From Thereva unica (taxonomy: Eukaryota; Arthropoda; Insecta; Diptera; Therevidae): 64,000 bases of DNA. Below, piece by piece: positions 22,130 to 31,712 of this stretch (the stretch's first letter is position 1; each line of letters opens with the position of its first letter). The stretch covers positions 37,970,039 to 38,034,038 of the forward strand of contig OX465282.1 in NCBI GenBank assembly GCA_949987705.1, written 5' to 3'. The notes beneath the pieces were generated by a model. That model saw only the letters and a list, made by a program, of their open reading frames with translations, was not told the origin of the DNA and ran no database searches. The position numbers and the translations under genes were made by a program.

Positions 22130-24040
22130 CAACTGACCGTTCACAAAGGCCATCATTTAAAAGAAAAGTCACCGCAAAACAGCAGCTGGAAATTTTATCT
22201 TGCGACAAGATGTAGATAATTCCGATAATTTACCTTAACGTCATCGATTTTTTCGTATTCTTTCGTGCAATTTTCCATAAATTTCCAAATATTTTAAAAT
22301 ACCATAGAATTTAAATCATAATTCTAAAACAACTTTTAATTGAAACTCATTTTAAAGTAGTTCAGTGCTATTAATAAGAAAATATTAATAGGTTTCTATA
22401 TTATGCAACGACCTTATGAAAGTCGCACGTCCAAGAAATCGATTAAATGGCCGAGTTTATAACATTTGTCAGTTTATTAATTATTTTAATTTCTAGTAGA
22501 AATTCGTAGGACATTTCAATTCCAATGCAATCTCAACGGATCGCATTTATCAACCGATTGACTAACAAATAAAGAACCACATTTTGAACGTTCAAGTAGT
22601 TTTAACACTGACTTTTTGCACACCTTAACTTTAGTAAAACCAATAATAGTTCCTTTACATACCTCATGATTTATAGAGACTTTAGAGTAAAAACGATAAA
22701 CTTAACTCAAATTTTTCTCAACAGTAAGAAAACGGAACGAATAGTTAACTATGACACATAGTATCAGTAGATACTAATTCGTATGCCCATCATATAATGC
22801 CCATCACTGTTTAATATTTATTTATGTATGTATATCAACTATTTGCATTTTAATAAATATTCATCAACTTTCACAAGTCCGGCCTTAATTAAATAATAGC
22901 GCACTTTTAAAACTTGAAATCAAAATAATCAGAGTCATACTCCACAAGTAGCAAATCTGCTCCGGTTACAACATTTCCAAAGCACTTAACATTGAAATAC
23001 CTCAAGTGGCAGCACTGAGTTCTGTTGCATTTTAGTAGTGCGAGTGCTGTTGTCTGTGGAACTACCATTGAAACCGGCATATCACCTCCTGTTTAATCGT
23101 AAAATTCCTTAGTTACGATTAATTGAACAACCTTTCTTGGCTCATTTGCAAACTTGCTAACCAGACGACGTTCGTTAGTACACTCAAGCTTGGCTCAATT
23201 TCCTGGCAAATTTGCTTCTGCAGCAACGGGGACACACAACAAAACCGACCGGTGAATACAAAATGTCATGAAGGAAAATTGTTTCGGATCAGTTGATTAT
23301 ATAATATCTTTGAGATGCAAAATATATATGCACTCATGGAGGAAAATTTTTGCCTTAATTATACACTTTGGCTTACCACTGATGTTGAAGAAAATTACGT
23401 TCAAGATTGATGTTACTTTGATTAAATAAAATGAGAGGATTTGCATTAATAGCCATGGTACTACGAACCATATCAATATGTTTTACCAAAAAAATAATAG
23501 AACTTCGAAAGCAGTATTTAAAAATTTCAAATGCCAACAACTCTGATACAATCTCATTTTTCCCATCTTATGACTGCAACCAGTGAGAAGAACTGACGCA
23601 AATATTGTTTCTAAATCCATTTTAAAGCTAAGTTAGTGACAAGCCGCTTTCTGTATATTAGCATTTAATAGTTCTATTAAATTTCACAAACGATTTTCAA
23701 ATCTTCTTTGGTGCACAACCTTGGAATTATAGCTTTGAAGTTATTAAGTTATGTAGTTTCGTTTATTATTTAGCTGGCATCCTCAAGGGTGTAAGGGGTA
23801 CAATTTTGGATTATAATTTTCACAAATTATTAGATAATCAAATAAATGAAGTTGATTACCATTAGAATGTACACAGGATGCCATGAACGTTATCAGATGC
23901 CAAATACCGTAACATAATTTACTATGTAACAATTAATACAGAGGGCGAATTGTGGACACCGCCGACCACTACCTAGTTGATGGAAAGATGTGGGTGAAAA
24001 AAGCAAGGCAACAGGACACAAACAAACAACAGTAACCAGA
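22130..24040. other. No gene recognised
   Basis: A+T-rich single-copy-looking sequence with no frame or terminal repeat that I can support. Confidence 0.4.
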
Positions 24041-24043
24041 TAA

Positions 24044-25873
24044 GGGGTCGTCCATTAATTACGTGAGGCGTTAAGGGGCGGAGGGGTCGAGTCGAATCTC
24101 ACCCAATCTCACGTGGGGGAGAGGGGGGTCTCGGCAAATAACACGTAATTATTTTTTTTAAAAACAAGCAGTGTAAAATTGCGAGATAATTGTGTTAAAT
24201 TAAGTAAAACGTGTTTCTCCACTAAGGACACTAATTCATTTACAGGCCGCTGGTAGGCAGTGGCCTGTCAGACCAGGTCGGCCGGAACGACTAAGCTTGA
24301 CTCAGTCTAACTGAGGGATGATACCTCAAGTATCCGCTTGACTGGTCGTGACATGCAGGTAAAGTCATGATTCCTTACAGACACAGGCGAAAACGACTGC
24401 TTAGTATAGCAGGTTATTAATCCAAGTGTAAAAATGTTCATTGCAAACCGTTTCTGACGACACAAATATTGAAGAGCTGTGGAGTACGACGGCGCTATAT
24501 TGACGGCTGCGGAAACGAGCATCGGTTATGTCCAAAGAAACCAGCAACACTGGATCTCGGACACAACCTGGGAAAAAAATAGAACGCAGAAGGGCCCTCA
24601 AAAATAACGTAACGTAAAAACTCTACAAGCGATCCCGAAAAGAAGAAGAAAAAGCGCAAACACGCCTATGTAGCTTGCGCCTTGCTTTCCGTTGGATACG
24701 GCATTCTCGCCATCTATTCACGGCTTGAGAGTGAATAGAAGTTCAGATCTTCAGGCCCGAGCTGACGATAAATGCGAGTTTTGTCAGCTTTCTTGAACTT
24801 CAGGCCCCATACAGTTGGCAGCCAGTGAGTGTATAGGGATACTTGGCCTTGAGCGAAAACTTTCAGGCTACGGCCTGCCGGCCACCTGTGTGTACTTTGG
24901 GGCCTTAAGATATGGGTAAATCCTATACAAAAATTTGTTGTCAATTGTTTAGTCTCCACCGGCTAGCCAAACGCGCGTCTCATCGACTGCAACAGAGTAC
25001 GAGCCAAGTAGCACCAGCGAGCTAGAACAAATTTTTAAAAATGTTTCATTATCCTTGAGATCAGCTGATAAAAAACTGAGATAAAAAATGAAGAGGAAGT
25101 ACGAGTGAACAATAAGGGACAATACAAGTGTAATCAAGTAACGCGAGTGCTATACCATCACGAAATTTTTCCGCGTACATACTCAAATTCTATACCGACA
25201 CGTGCTCTGTTCCCACATGAATGTAAACGTTGCAATAGGAAGGGTAATCAAAGAACATTTCTGTTTCGTTCATACTCTTGTGCTTTTTGCATACAACGTA
25301 TCTGCATCGCGCGTTTGTTAATATTTTTTTGGAATTTTTCCTTAAATGTTTTTTTTTCATATGTTTAACTCTTTTACTTGTCCTTGAGCTCCACCTAATC
25401 ACTCTTGTTATTATTGCTCGCTGGTAATTCTGACCCGCGAAAAGGCCCTTAGAATATAGAACTACAAAAAGTCACGCGCCGAATGTTAGCGTAATGAGAG
25501 TGCTCACGTTTTGGTAGCTGTGTGTCCCCTACAAGCGGAAAAGCGAGTGGTATAGTTGAGGGCAAGGAGTCCAAATTAACAGTTATCTCAAATAAAATCT
25601 TACTCCCAACACCACCCTTCCGCCTAGATGAACTTTTTACACGCCTTTCACTTCGAATTCTAATCAGCTGATGACGTTTCATCTTAACATAAATAAAGCA
25701 GATATAATTTGACACTCCATTGACCCAGATTGCACTACGGTTACGTACACGGATTTTATAAGCGAGGGTCTTTCCTGCAGTTCTAAGGAGAGAGGGGGTC
25801 GAGCCAAATCTCACAAAATCTCACCAAGGGGGAGGGGGGCCGAAATCACATCACGTAATTTATGAACGACCCC
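24044..25873. mobile_element. TAA-flanked element with imperfect terminal inverted repeats
   Basis: The left end GGGGTCGTCCATTAATTACG and right end, reverse-complemented, GGGGTCGTTCATAAATTACG are each bordered by TAA (24041..24043 and 25874..25876). A 3-bp TAA duplication fits PIF/Harbinger-type elements. The G-rich subterminal block (GGGGTCGAG…AATCTCAC…GGGGGAG) appears in the same direction at both ends, which suggests two short palindromic elements or an end duplication. The interior has no transposase but does contain a LINE relic near 24440. Confidence 0.65.
24425..24610 (+). pseudogene. LINE (RTE-like) linker fragment
   Basis: One frame reads ILTAAETSIGYVQRNQQHWISDTTWE and continues with a basic stretch in the next frame. 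The 'AAE..IGY..R....WISD.TW..IE.RR.LK' pattern is characteristic of the segment between endonuclease and RT in RTE-like LINEs. No other part of the protein is recognisable nearby. Confidence 0.45.
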
Positions 25874-25876
25874 TAA

Positions 25877-26340
25877 GGTGCTAATAAATACGCCAGGAGG
25901 ATACAACAAGGTAAACATGATAGAAAAAGCCTGACCATAATACAGGTAGAAGCGGACAACCAATAGTTAACCCACAAACTGAAGTGCTAAAGTGCAATTA
26001 TAAAAGACATAGCAAATGTCATAGCAAAATTCGAAATTGATAAGGACCCAAGACCCGATGGTTTACCAACGGCAATCACACTGTCGAACATGTATTATCA
26101 CATATTTTGTTAAGTAAACTAAAAGCATATAAGTATAAAAGACAAAAGACCACGACCAAGCTGAATAAAAATAATAATAATAACAATTTATTGGTATAAT
26201 ACACAAAATTTACATCTTTTATAGTACAGATTTTAGGAAATCTTAACTATGATAGGAGAAGTACTCGTATACACTCAGCGTGCAAATTGGCGAACTGAAC
26301 TATAAAATAAGCTCAGTTCGCATAAAATTTCCATATATTT
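25877..26340. other. Possible LINE linker relic, otherwise no gene
   Basis: Near 26000 one frame gives IIKDIANVIAKFEIDKDPRPDGLPTAI, resembling the 'I..LK..KSPGPDGIP' segment that precedes LINE RT domains, but too short to be sure. A small AAT run follows at 26170. Confidence 0.3.
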
Positions 26341-26470
26341 GGTACTTTAGACATAACCTCAGGTTGTAAAGAACTGAAAAAGTACAAAACAGAGCCATTT
26401 TTAACATTAAAATTGCTTATAGCTTCAAAACTATAGACTGTAGCATAAAAGTTGTCCAGCATTATTCATT

Positions 26471-27187
26471 GGGCCTCGGTAGTCTAGGGGTAAGGCACCT
26501 GACTGCTGTCCCGGGTTCGAATCCCGGCCAGCCCCACGGTCCTTTGCCTTTTCCACTTTTTTTTTTTTTTTTTTTTTTTATGTGACAGTGCTAAGCTCAG
26601 GAGTCACCCTTTGTACTACTAGTCCGTCATGTCATTTGTCAAGTCATGGTGCAATGTCTAGCAGTAAGCTTAGTACGGGGGAGGGGTTGGGGGTATAGGT
26701 TAAGGGTTAAAAGGTACGGGGGGGTATTGAAGAAGGTGGTGATGAACCCTGCGTTTGAACTCTTGGATGTTGTAGGAGCTCGGAAATACTGACTGCGAGA
26801 GATTATTCCACAGTCGAGTTGTTCTATTTACAAACGAATTCATATCTTGTTGAGTGCGTGAAAGGGGTAGTTGCAGGTGAAGGGAATGAGACGAGTGGGC
26901 TAATCTGGTGTTGTAACTTACCCACCAACATAACTTTCCTTCTTTCTTCTCCCCTCTTTACATTCCTTATTCCCGCTGTCATAGTCTTCGCTAGTCCTTC
27001 CTCGCTCCACCAAGCGCAGACATCAGTTGGCTGATGAGATTCAACTCGTTTCAGGAGGCATAACACTCCAGCGAGTTGTTTCTCAAATGCGCTGTTCGAC
27101 ATTCTATATGAAAAATATAGATTGTCGAACAGTACAAAGGGGCTTCCCCTAAGCCTCTAGTTCTAGTCTATCAAATAAAATAAAAAG
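26471..27187 (+). mobile_element. tRNA-derived SINE, copy 2, itself interrupted
   Basis: The tRNA-like head has an A-box (TAGTCTAGGGG) and a perfect-looking B-box (GGTTCGAATCC); the anticodon-arm region is shortened relative to copy 1. The SINE body stops at about 26557 and resumes at 26920 with CCACCAACATAACTTTCC, running to the tail at 27187. The gap is filled by an antisense LINE 3' end. Confidence 0.85.
26557..26918 (-). mobile_element. 5'-truncated CR1-like LINE tail inside the SINE
   Basis: Read on the minus strand it codes for NRTTRLWNNLSQSVFPSSYNI followed by QEFKRRVHHHLL, the usual C-terminal end of CR1-like RTs ('R....WN.LP..V..S.....FK..L'). A 3' UTR ending CTCCTGAGCTTAGCAC and an A tail (the T run at 26558..26579) follow. 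The same tail occurs sense at 50530..51262 and, more diverged, antisense at 44935..45150. Confidence 0.75.
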
Positions 27188-27480
27188 TAGGAAATTGTCC
27201 AAGCTTTCCAATTTTGTAAAAAAAAATATCAATTAACTACATACTTTTTGGGGGAAAGTTTAAATTTTAGTGAAGAAAAAAACAAAATTTTGACTTTGAC
27301 GACACATAACTCTGAAAGTTGGTAGGTTGAAGCAGGTTGATTTTTACCGTTTCATATAGTCGGGAGTATTCTGCGATTGGGGCCTTATTCAAGAAAATAT
27401 CTCATAGCGTTACAAAAATACAGGGTGATATGTAAACCTCTACCAAAAAATTTCAAACTGAATGATTTTATATTTGACAG

Positions 27481-28040
27481 TAATTTTAACAGTTTTCCAC
27501 AAATAAATCAAAAATTCATCTAGACAGATTAATAGCATTTTTTTTGTCAAAATTACTTTTTATTAAAAATTTAAAAAAAAAATAAAAATGAAATTTCAAA
27601 ATGCGGCTAGAGGGATCGATAGGTAAGTTCAAAATGAACATTTAAAAAAAAAAATTGTTGCCAATAACTTAAAAATTACAGCCTCTAGAGTAATTTGGGT
27701 GGAACATCAAATATCTCGCCACTGTGCGTCGTCCATTGTAGGCACATCACTTCATTAGCAGCACCAGTATCACTATCGTTATCGTGCCTCTGATCCTTTT
27801 AGATTCCTTGAATTTAAAAAAGCTAATAATAAAGATCCGTAATAATTAAAAAAGTTTCTACTAAAAAATAAATAAATAGAGATTACCCCACAGTGTTCTA
27901 AATTAGTTTCATGCAATAATAAAAACTCCACGTTACGTAAGTGAAATCTATTTAATAAAAGACTAAGGGAACATTAAAAAAGTACTTAACATAACGAAAA
28001 ATTGTTTTAATTAAACAAGTTCAAGTTGTTACACAATATA
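27481..28040. other. No gene recognised
   Basis: A+T-rich sequence with A and T runs. A 25-bp stretch near 27753 (TCATTAGCAGCACCAGTATC) also occurs at 13217 inside the RTE-type LINE, so a small LINE scrap may be present. Confidence 0.35.
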
Positions 28041-28044
28041 AGAA

Positions 28045-29195
28045 ATCTATGACTCCACAAAGTTATTTTGCAATCCCACCTCGACTAATTTCAAGTTTGA
28101 TATTTTGCTGCCGCAAAAGAAGTAAAAAATGTCTCTCCAATACAAAATTTTCCTCCCTCAAAAAATGTAAGAAATATTTCTCCATTACAAAATTTCACTC
28201 GCTCGAAAAATGTAAGAAATGTCTCTCCTCTCCAGTACAAAATTTTCCTCCTTCAAAATAAAATCGGGCGGGGAGGCGACAACGAATTATTGACACTAAA
28301 TAATAAACGATACACACCAGTCAAACTGCTTTATTTGTCCATATTTTACATTGATAATAATTTTTAATTCTTTGTATTTTATATTTACTCATTCTTTATT
28401 TCCAATATTCTATTTATGATCGGACGATGATATGAGAAGTGCGCCGCTTACGTCGGTTACGCTCAGCTCGATGTAACTGGGACATATTTGCGGATGACTC
28501 TCGCGCTATCATCTACCTAGTTTATAGCTACTCCAAAAATAATTCGAATTATGGATCATCCCAAATTTTTTACCCTATAAACGAGGTAATTCGAATTATG
28601 GCTTAAACCGAAATATTTCGGCTTACGCCATAGTTATAAGAAAGTATTTAATACCCGTTTATACGCTAATTCGAAATTTGGATGTAACTTTGAGTTAAAT
28701 CGATTTAATTTTTCTGCTATAAACTAGGTAATCGTTTTATAAGACGTTGTCACGTCAAAATGTAAGAAATGTTTCTTCAGCTCGTTTTTACAATCTCACC
28801 TCATCAATAGGATGTTTTACTACCGTAAAAGAAGCAAGAAATGTTTCTCCAATTCGTGTTTACAATTTCACCTCGCCTAATCTCAAGTTGGTTATTTTAC
28901 TGCCGCAAAAAAAGTAAGAAAGAAATGTCTCTCCTCTCCAGTTTCTCACCACGTTGTAGTTCAAATTGGATATTTTATTGCCGCCAAAAAGTCAGAAATG
29001 CAAATGTCTCTCCTGCTATGCTTACAATCTCACCTCGCCTCGGTTCAAAAGGGATATTTTACTGAAGCAAAAAGTCAGAAATGTCTCTCCTGTTCCTGCT
29101 TGCAATCTCACCCCGTAGCACTTCAAATTGGATTTTTTACTGCCGCAAAAAAAGTAAGAAATGTATTTCCACTACGTAATCTACAATCACACCTC
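28045..29195. repeat. Degenerate tandem repeat, ~80-90-bp unit, interrupted
   Basis: A unit with CTGCCGCAAAAAAAGTAAG, AAATGTCTCTCC, CAATCTCACCTCGCC and TCAAATTGGATATTTTACTG recurs about five times in 28755..29195 and two to three times in 28045..28258. The block between them contains other sequence, including a small MITE. The frames across it (for example 28841..29065 and 28998..29234) are by-products of the repeat. Confidence 0.75.
28514..28730. mobile_element. 217-bp MITE with 15-bp terminal inverted repeats
   Basis: TACCTAGTTTATAGC at 28514..28528 is the exact reverse complement of GCTATAAACTAGGTA at 28716..28730. ATC flanks both ends (28511..28513, 28731..28733), a possible 3-bp target duplication. 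The interior is rich in TAATTCGAATTATGG-type palindromic motifs and is non-coding. Confidence 0.7.
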
Positions 29196-29695
29196 GCTTT
29201 ATTTATCTTGATACCAATAGGACATTATTTTTGAACCGGACCATTTAAAAAATTTGAGGTCTCGTACAATTTACCATCGTGTAAGGGACAAATGTACTGC
29301 CTCGTGTAAGTCCAGCTCAACTCTACTGGATGTGTTTGGAGAAACGGCTCATATCTTCGAATTCGAACATTTCAAAATTTTTATCAATACTGCACTGCAA
29401 TCAAAAGTTTTTTTCTGTTTGTTTTTTTCTTCAAGCGGTTAAATAGCGATAGCGCTTAATTTTTTTGACGTGATAACGTCTATTAAAACGATGAACGCCA
29501 GCTGCATGCACGAAAAATGATGACTCATTGTCCCGTTATGTCCCGTTATGTCCCGTTATCTCCCGAAGTAATTTTAAAAATTTGATCGTAGTAATCATAA
29601 AAATTTGATTAAAATTGTCAATATTAATTAGATTAAATTTGTCAAATTGTCAACAATAAGCAAAGCAAGCCAAACACTCTGTCTCCTAACTGGGT

Positions 29696-29747
29696 CTTCT
29701 TCTTCTTCTTTGATCCGTTAGCTGGCGGTCCGAGCGGGACGTCCCCG
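29696..29747 (-). mobile_element. 52-bp LINE 3'-end scrap with 10-bp target duplication
   Basis: CTAACTGGGT occurs at 29686..29695 and again at 29748..29757. The 52 bp between reads, on the minus strand, GACGTCCCGCTCGGACCGCC then a GAAGAAGAAGAAG tail. This looks like the very end of an RTE-type LINE with a microsatellite tail. Assignment to RTE is from memory of such tails; the duplication is directly visible. Copy B carries the same insertion at 39835..39886. Confidence 0.5.
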
Positions 29748-29755
29748 CTAACTGG

Positions 29756-29887
29756 GTGCCGGTGTATAAGAAAATAGTGAACATTACACTGACGAAAACT
29801 GTGAAATGCAAACGAAAACAGTTTCCTTGCGTTCCTGCTTGTGCTATTACCATTCACAAGTCGCAAGGTGGGACGTTTACTGTTATC
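29756..29887 (+). pseudogene. Fragment of a PIF1/Helitron-type helicase
   Basis: The frame reads KCKRKQFPCVPACAITIHKS followed by QGGTF. 'RRQFP..PA.AITIHKSQG.TF' is the C-terminal motif of PIF1-family helicases, including the helicase domain of Helitron Rep/Hel proteins, where it takes part in ATP-driven unwinding. Only ~44 residues are present; no Rep HUH motif and no Walker A are nearby. The reading frame continues into a Helitron 5' end at 29889, which destroys the gene. The open frame to 30127 is therefore chimeric. It could derive from a larger autonomous Helitron or Helentron, or from a host PIF1 gene; the former is more likely. Confidence 0.7.
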
Positions 29888-29888
29888 T

Positions 29889-31561
29889 TCTATAATATAA
29901 AAATAAGTCGGGTTTTCCTTCCTGACGCTATAATTCCAGAACGCACGATCCGATTTCCATGGCTTTGCATTTGTTGGAAAGGTCTGGGGCTCCGTGAGGT
30001 TTATAACAAAAAAAAATTCAACAGAAAAGCAGGCGTTTGGTCCACAGCAGCCATCTCAAGGGGGCGGATTACCATTTTCTTTACAACCCCTCGACATGGA
30101 TATCAAATGATAGGGTATGGTAAGTAGAACACCAAAGGCAATATAGTATACTCAATATATCGTTTGGTCCATGGCAGTCATCTCAAGAGAGCAGATGACC
30201 ATTTTCTTCACAACCCCTTGGAAATGGGTATCCAATGAAAGAGTCTGATAAGTAGAACAATATAAGCAATATAGTATACTCAATATGTCGCTTGGTCCAT
30301 AGCGGCCACCTTAAGAATTCGGATTACCATTTTCTTCATAACACCTTCGACATGGATATCAAATGAAAGAGTATGATAAGTAGAACACCATAGGCAATAT
30401 AGTATACTCAATATATCGTTTGGTCCATGGCGATCATCTCAAGCGGGCGGATTACCATTTTCTTCACAACCCCTTCGAGATGGGTATCAAATGAGAGAGT
30501 ATGATAAGTAGAACTCATAAGCAATATAGTATACTCAATATATCGTTTGGTCCATAGCGGCCATCTCCAGAGGTTGGATTACCATTATCTTCACACCCCT
30601 CGATATGGATTTCAAATGAAAGGGTATGATAAGTAGAACACCATAAGTAATATAGTATACTGAATATATCGTTTGGTCCATGGCGGTCATCTCAAGAGGG
30701 AGGATGATCATTTTCTTCACTACCCCCTCGACATTGGTATCAAATGAAAGGGAATTATAAGAAGAATGCCATAGACTATGTCTTTAGATTCATGGCGGCC
30801 ATCTCAAGAGGGCGGATTACCATTTTCTTCACAACAACGGAGACATGGGTATCAAATGAAAGGCCATGAAAAGTAGAACACCATAAGCAATATAGTATAC
30901 TCAATATATAATTTGGTCCATGGCGGCCATCTCAAAAGGGCGGTTTACCATTTTCTTCACAACCCCTTCTAGATGGGTATCAAATGAAATAGTATGATAA
31001 GTAGAACAATATAAGCAATGTAGTATACTCAATATATCGTTTGGTCCATAGCTGCCATCTCGAGAAGGCGGATTACCATTTTCTTCACAACCCCTACGAC
31101 ATGGGTATCAAATGAAAGAGTATGATAAGTAGAACACCATAAGCAATATAGTATACTCAATATATTGTTTGGTACATGGCGGTCATGTCAAGAGGGCGGA
31201 TTACCATTTTCTTCACAACCCCTTCGAGGTGGGTATCAAATGAGAGAGTATGATAAGTAGAACACCATATGCAATATAGTATACTCAATATATCATTTGG
31301 TCCATAGCGGCCATCTCAAGAGGGCGGATTAATATATTCTTCACAACCCCTTCGACATGGGTATCAAATGAAAGAGTATGATAAGTAGAATACCATAGGC
31401 AATATAGTATACTCATTATCATTTGGTCCATGGCGGTCATCTCCCAAAATCAATTTTCCCAGATTTGTTCTTTTTTCACTATAGCTTTTTCCTATCGCAG
31501 CCTGTGTCCCCATAATCTTATTTTATTGAAAGGCGTTGCAACGCACGCGGGTTTTGGCTAG
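29889..31561 (+). mobile_element. Non-autonomous Helitron, copy A (1.67 kb)
   Basis: The 5' end is TCTATAATATAAAAATAAGT with a subterminal CAGAACGCACGATCCGATTT. The 3' end is the palindrome GCGTTGCAACGC, a 13-nt spacer and CTAG at 31558..31561. Most of the interior is a ~127-bp tandem array. No complete coding frame is present, so movement would need a helper Helitron. Its 3' end is shared with the minus-strand Helitrons ending at 18726 and 45355. Confidence 0.75.
30036..31440. repeat. ~127-bp tandem array, about 11 copies (copy A)
   Basis: TTTGGTCCATGGCGG, CATCTCAAGAGGGCGGATTA, CCATTTTCTTCACAACCCC, GGGTATCAAATGAAAG and GCAATATAGTATACTCAATA recur in this order about every 127 bp (ggtcca at 30039, 30166, 30294, 30422, 30549 and onward). 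Two related units are also present in the short Helitron at 37713. Confidence 0.9.
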
Positions 31562-31615
31562 TCTATAATATAAAAATAAGTCGGATTTTCCTTCCTGACT
31601 CTATAATTCCAGAAC
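31562..31615 (+). mobile_element. 5' end of a second Helitron, joined directly to CTAG
   Basis: These 54 bp match the Helitron start at 29889..29942 with two differences and follow CTAG with no intervening base. After them the sequence is unrelated to the Helitron interior. It is either a truncated tandem copy or a leftover of a multi-copy rolling-circle product. Confidence 0.7.
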
Positions 31616-31712
31616 TATTCATAAAAGTATGCAATCATTTCATCAATATTTTCTCATGACGTTGTCACGTTAAACTATCGTTCGTAAACCCTCTTTACAG
31701 ACAACAATTTTT

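Larger units (their letters stand above)
26340..27480 (+). repeat. Dispersed repeat (ACAGGGTG family) split by a SINE
   Basis: The parts 26340..26470 and 27187..27480 together match, in reverse complement, the continuous copy at 51815..52340: left part ATTAAAATTGCTTATAGCTTC…CATTATTCATT, right part AGGAAATTGTCCAAGCTTTC…AATACAGGGTGATATG. A shorter copy is at 55985..56240. The continuity across the split shows that the SINE is a later insertion. Two copies end near TACACCCTGTAT. Class unknown. Confidence 0.65.
29462..31712 (+). repeat. 2.25-kb repeat block, copy A
   Basis: This block is repeated in the same orientation at 39611..41851. The only difference I found is one 10-bp GTCCCGTTAT unit (three tandem copies here, two in copy B). 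The ends carry TGACGTGATAACGTC on the left and, inverted, GACGTTGTCACGTT near the right end (31661), so the block looks like an element with subterminal inverted motifs. The motif also occurs at 28743. Inside, in order: a 52-bp LINE scrap, a helicase fragment, a full Helitron and a partial second Helitron. Confidence 0.85.

Noticed and set aside
24307..24601. Minus-strand genes of 66-71 codons
   Set aside because: The plus strand reads as a LINE linker (AAETSIGY…WISDTTW), so these frames are antisense shadows.
29888..30127. Extension of the helicase-like frame to 123 codons
   Set aside because: After GGTF the reading passes into Helitron 5' DNA and the 127-bp array, so the remainder is not helicase.
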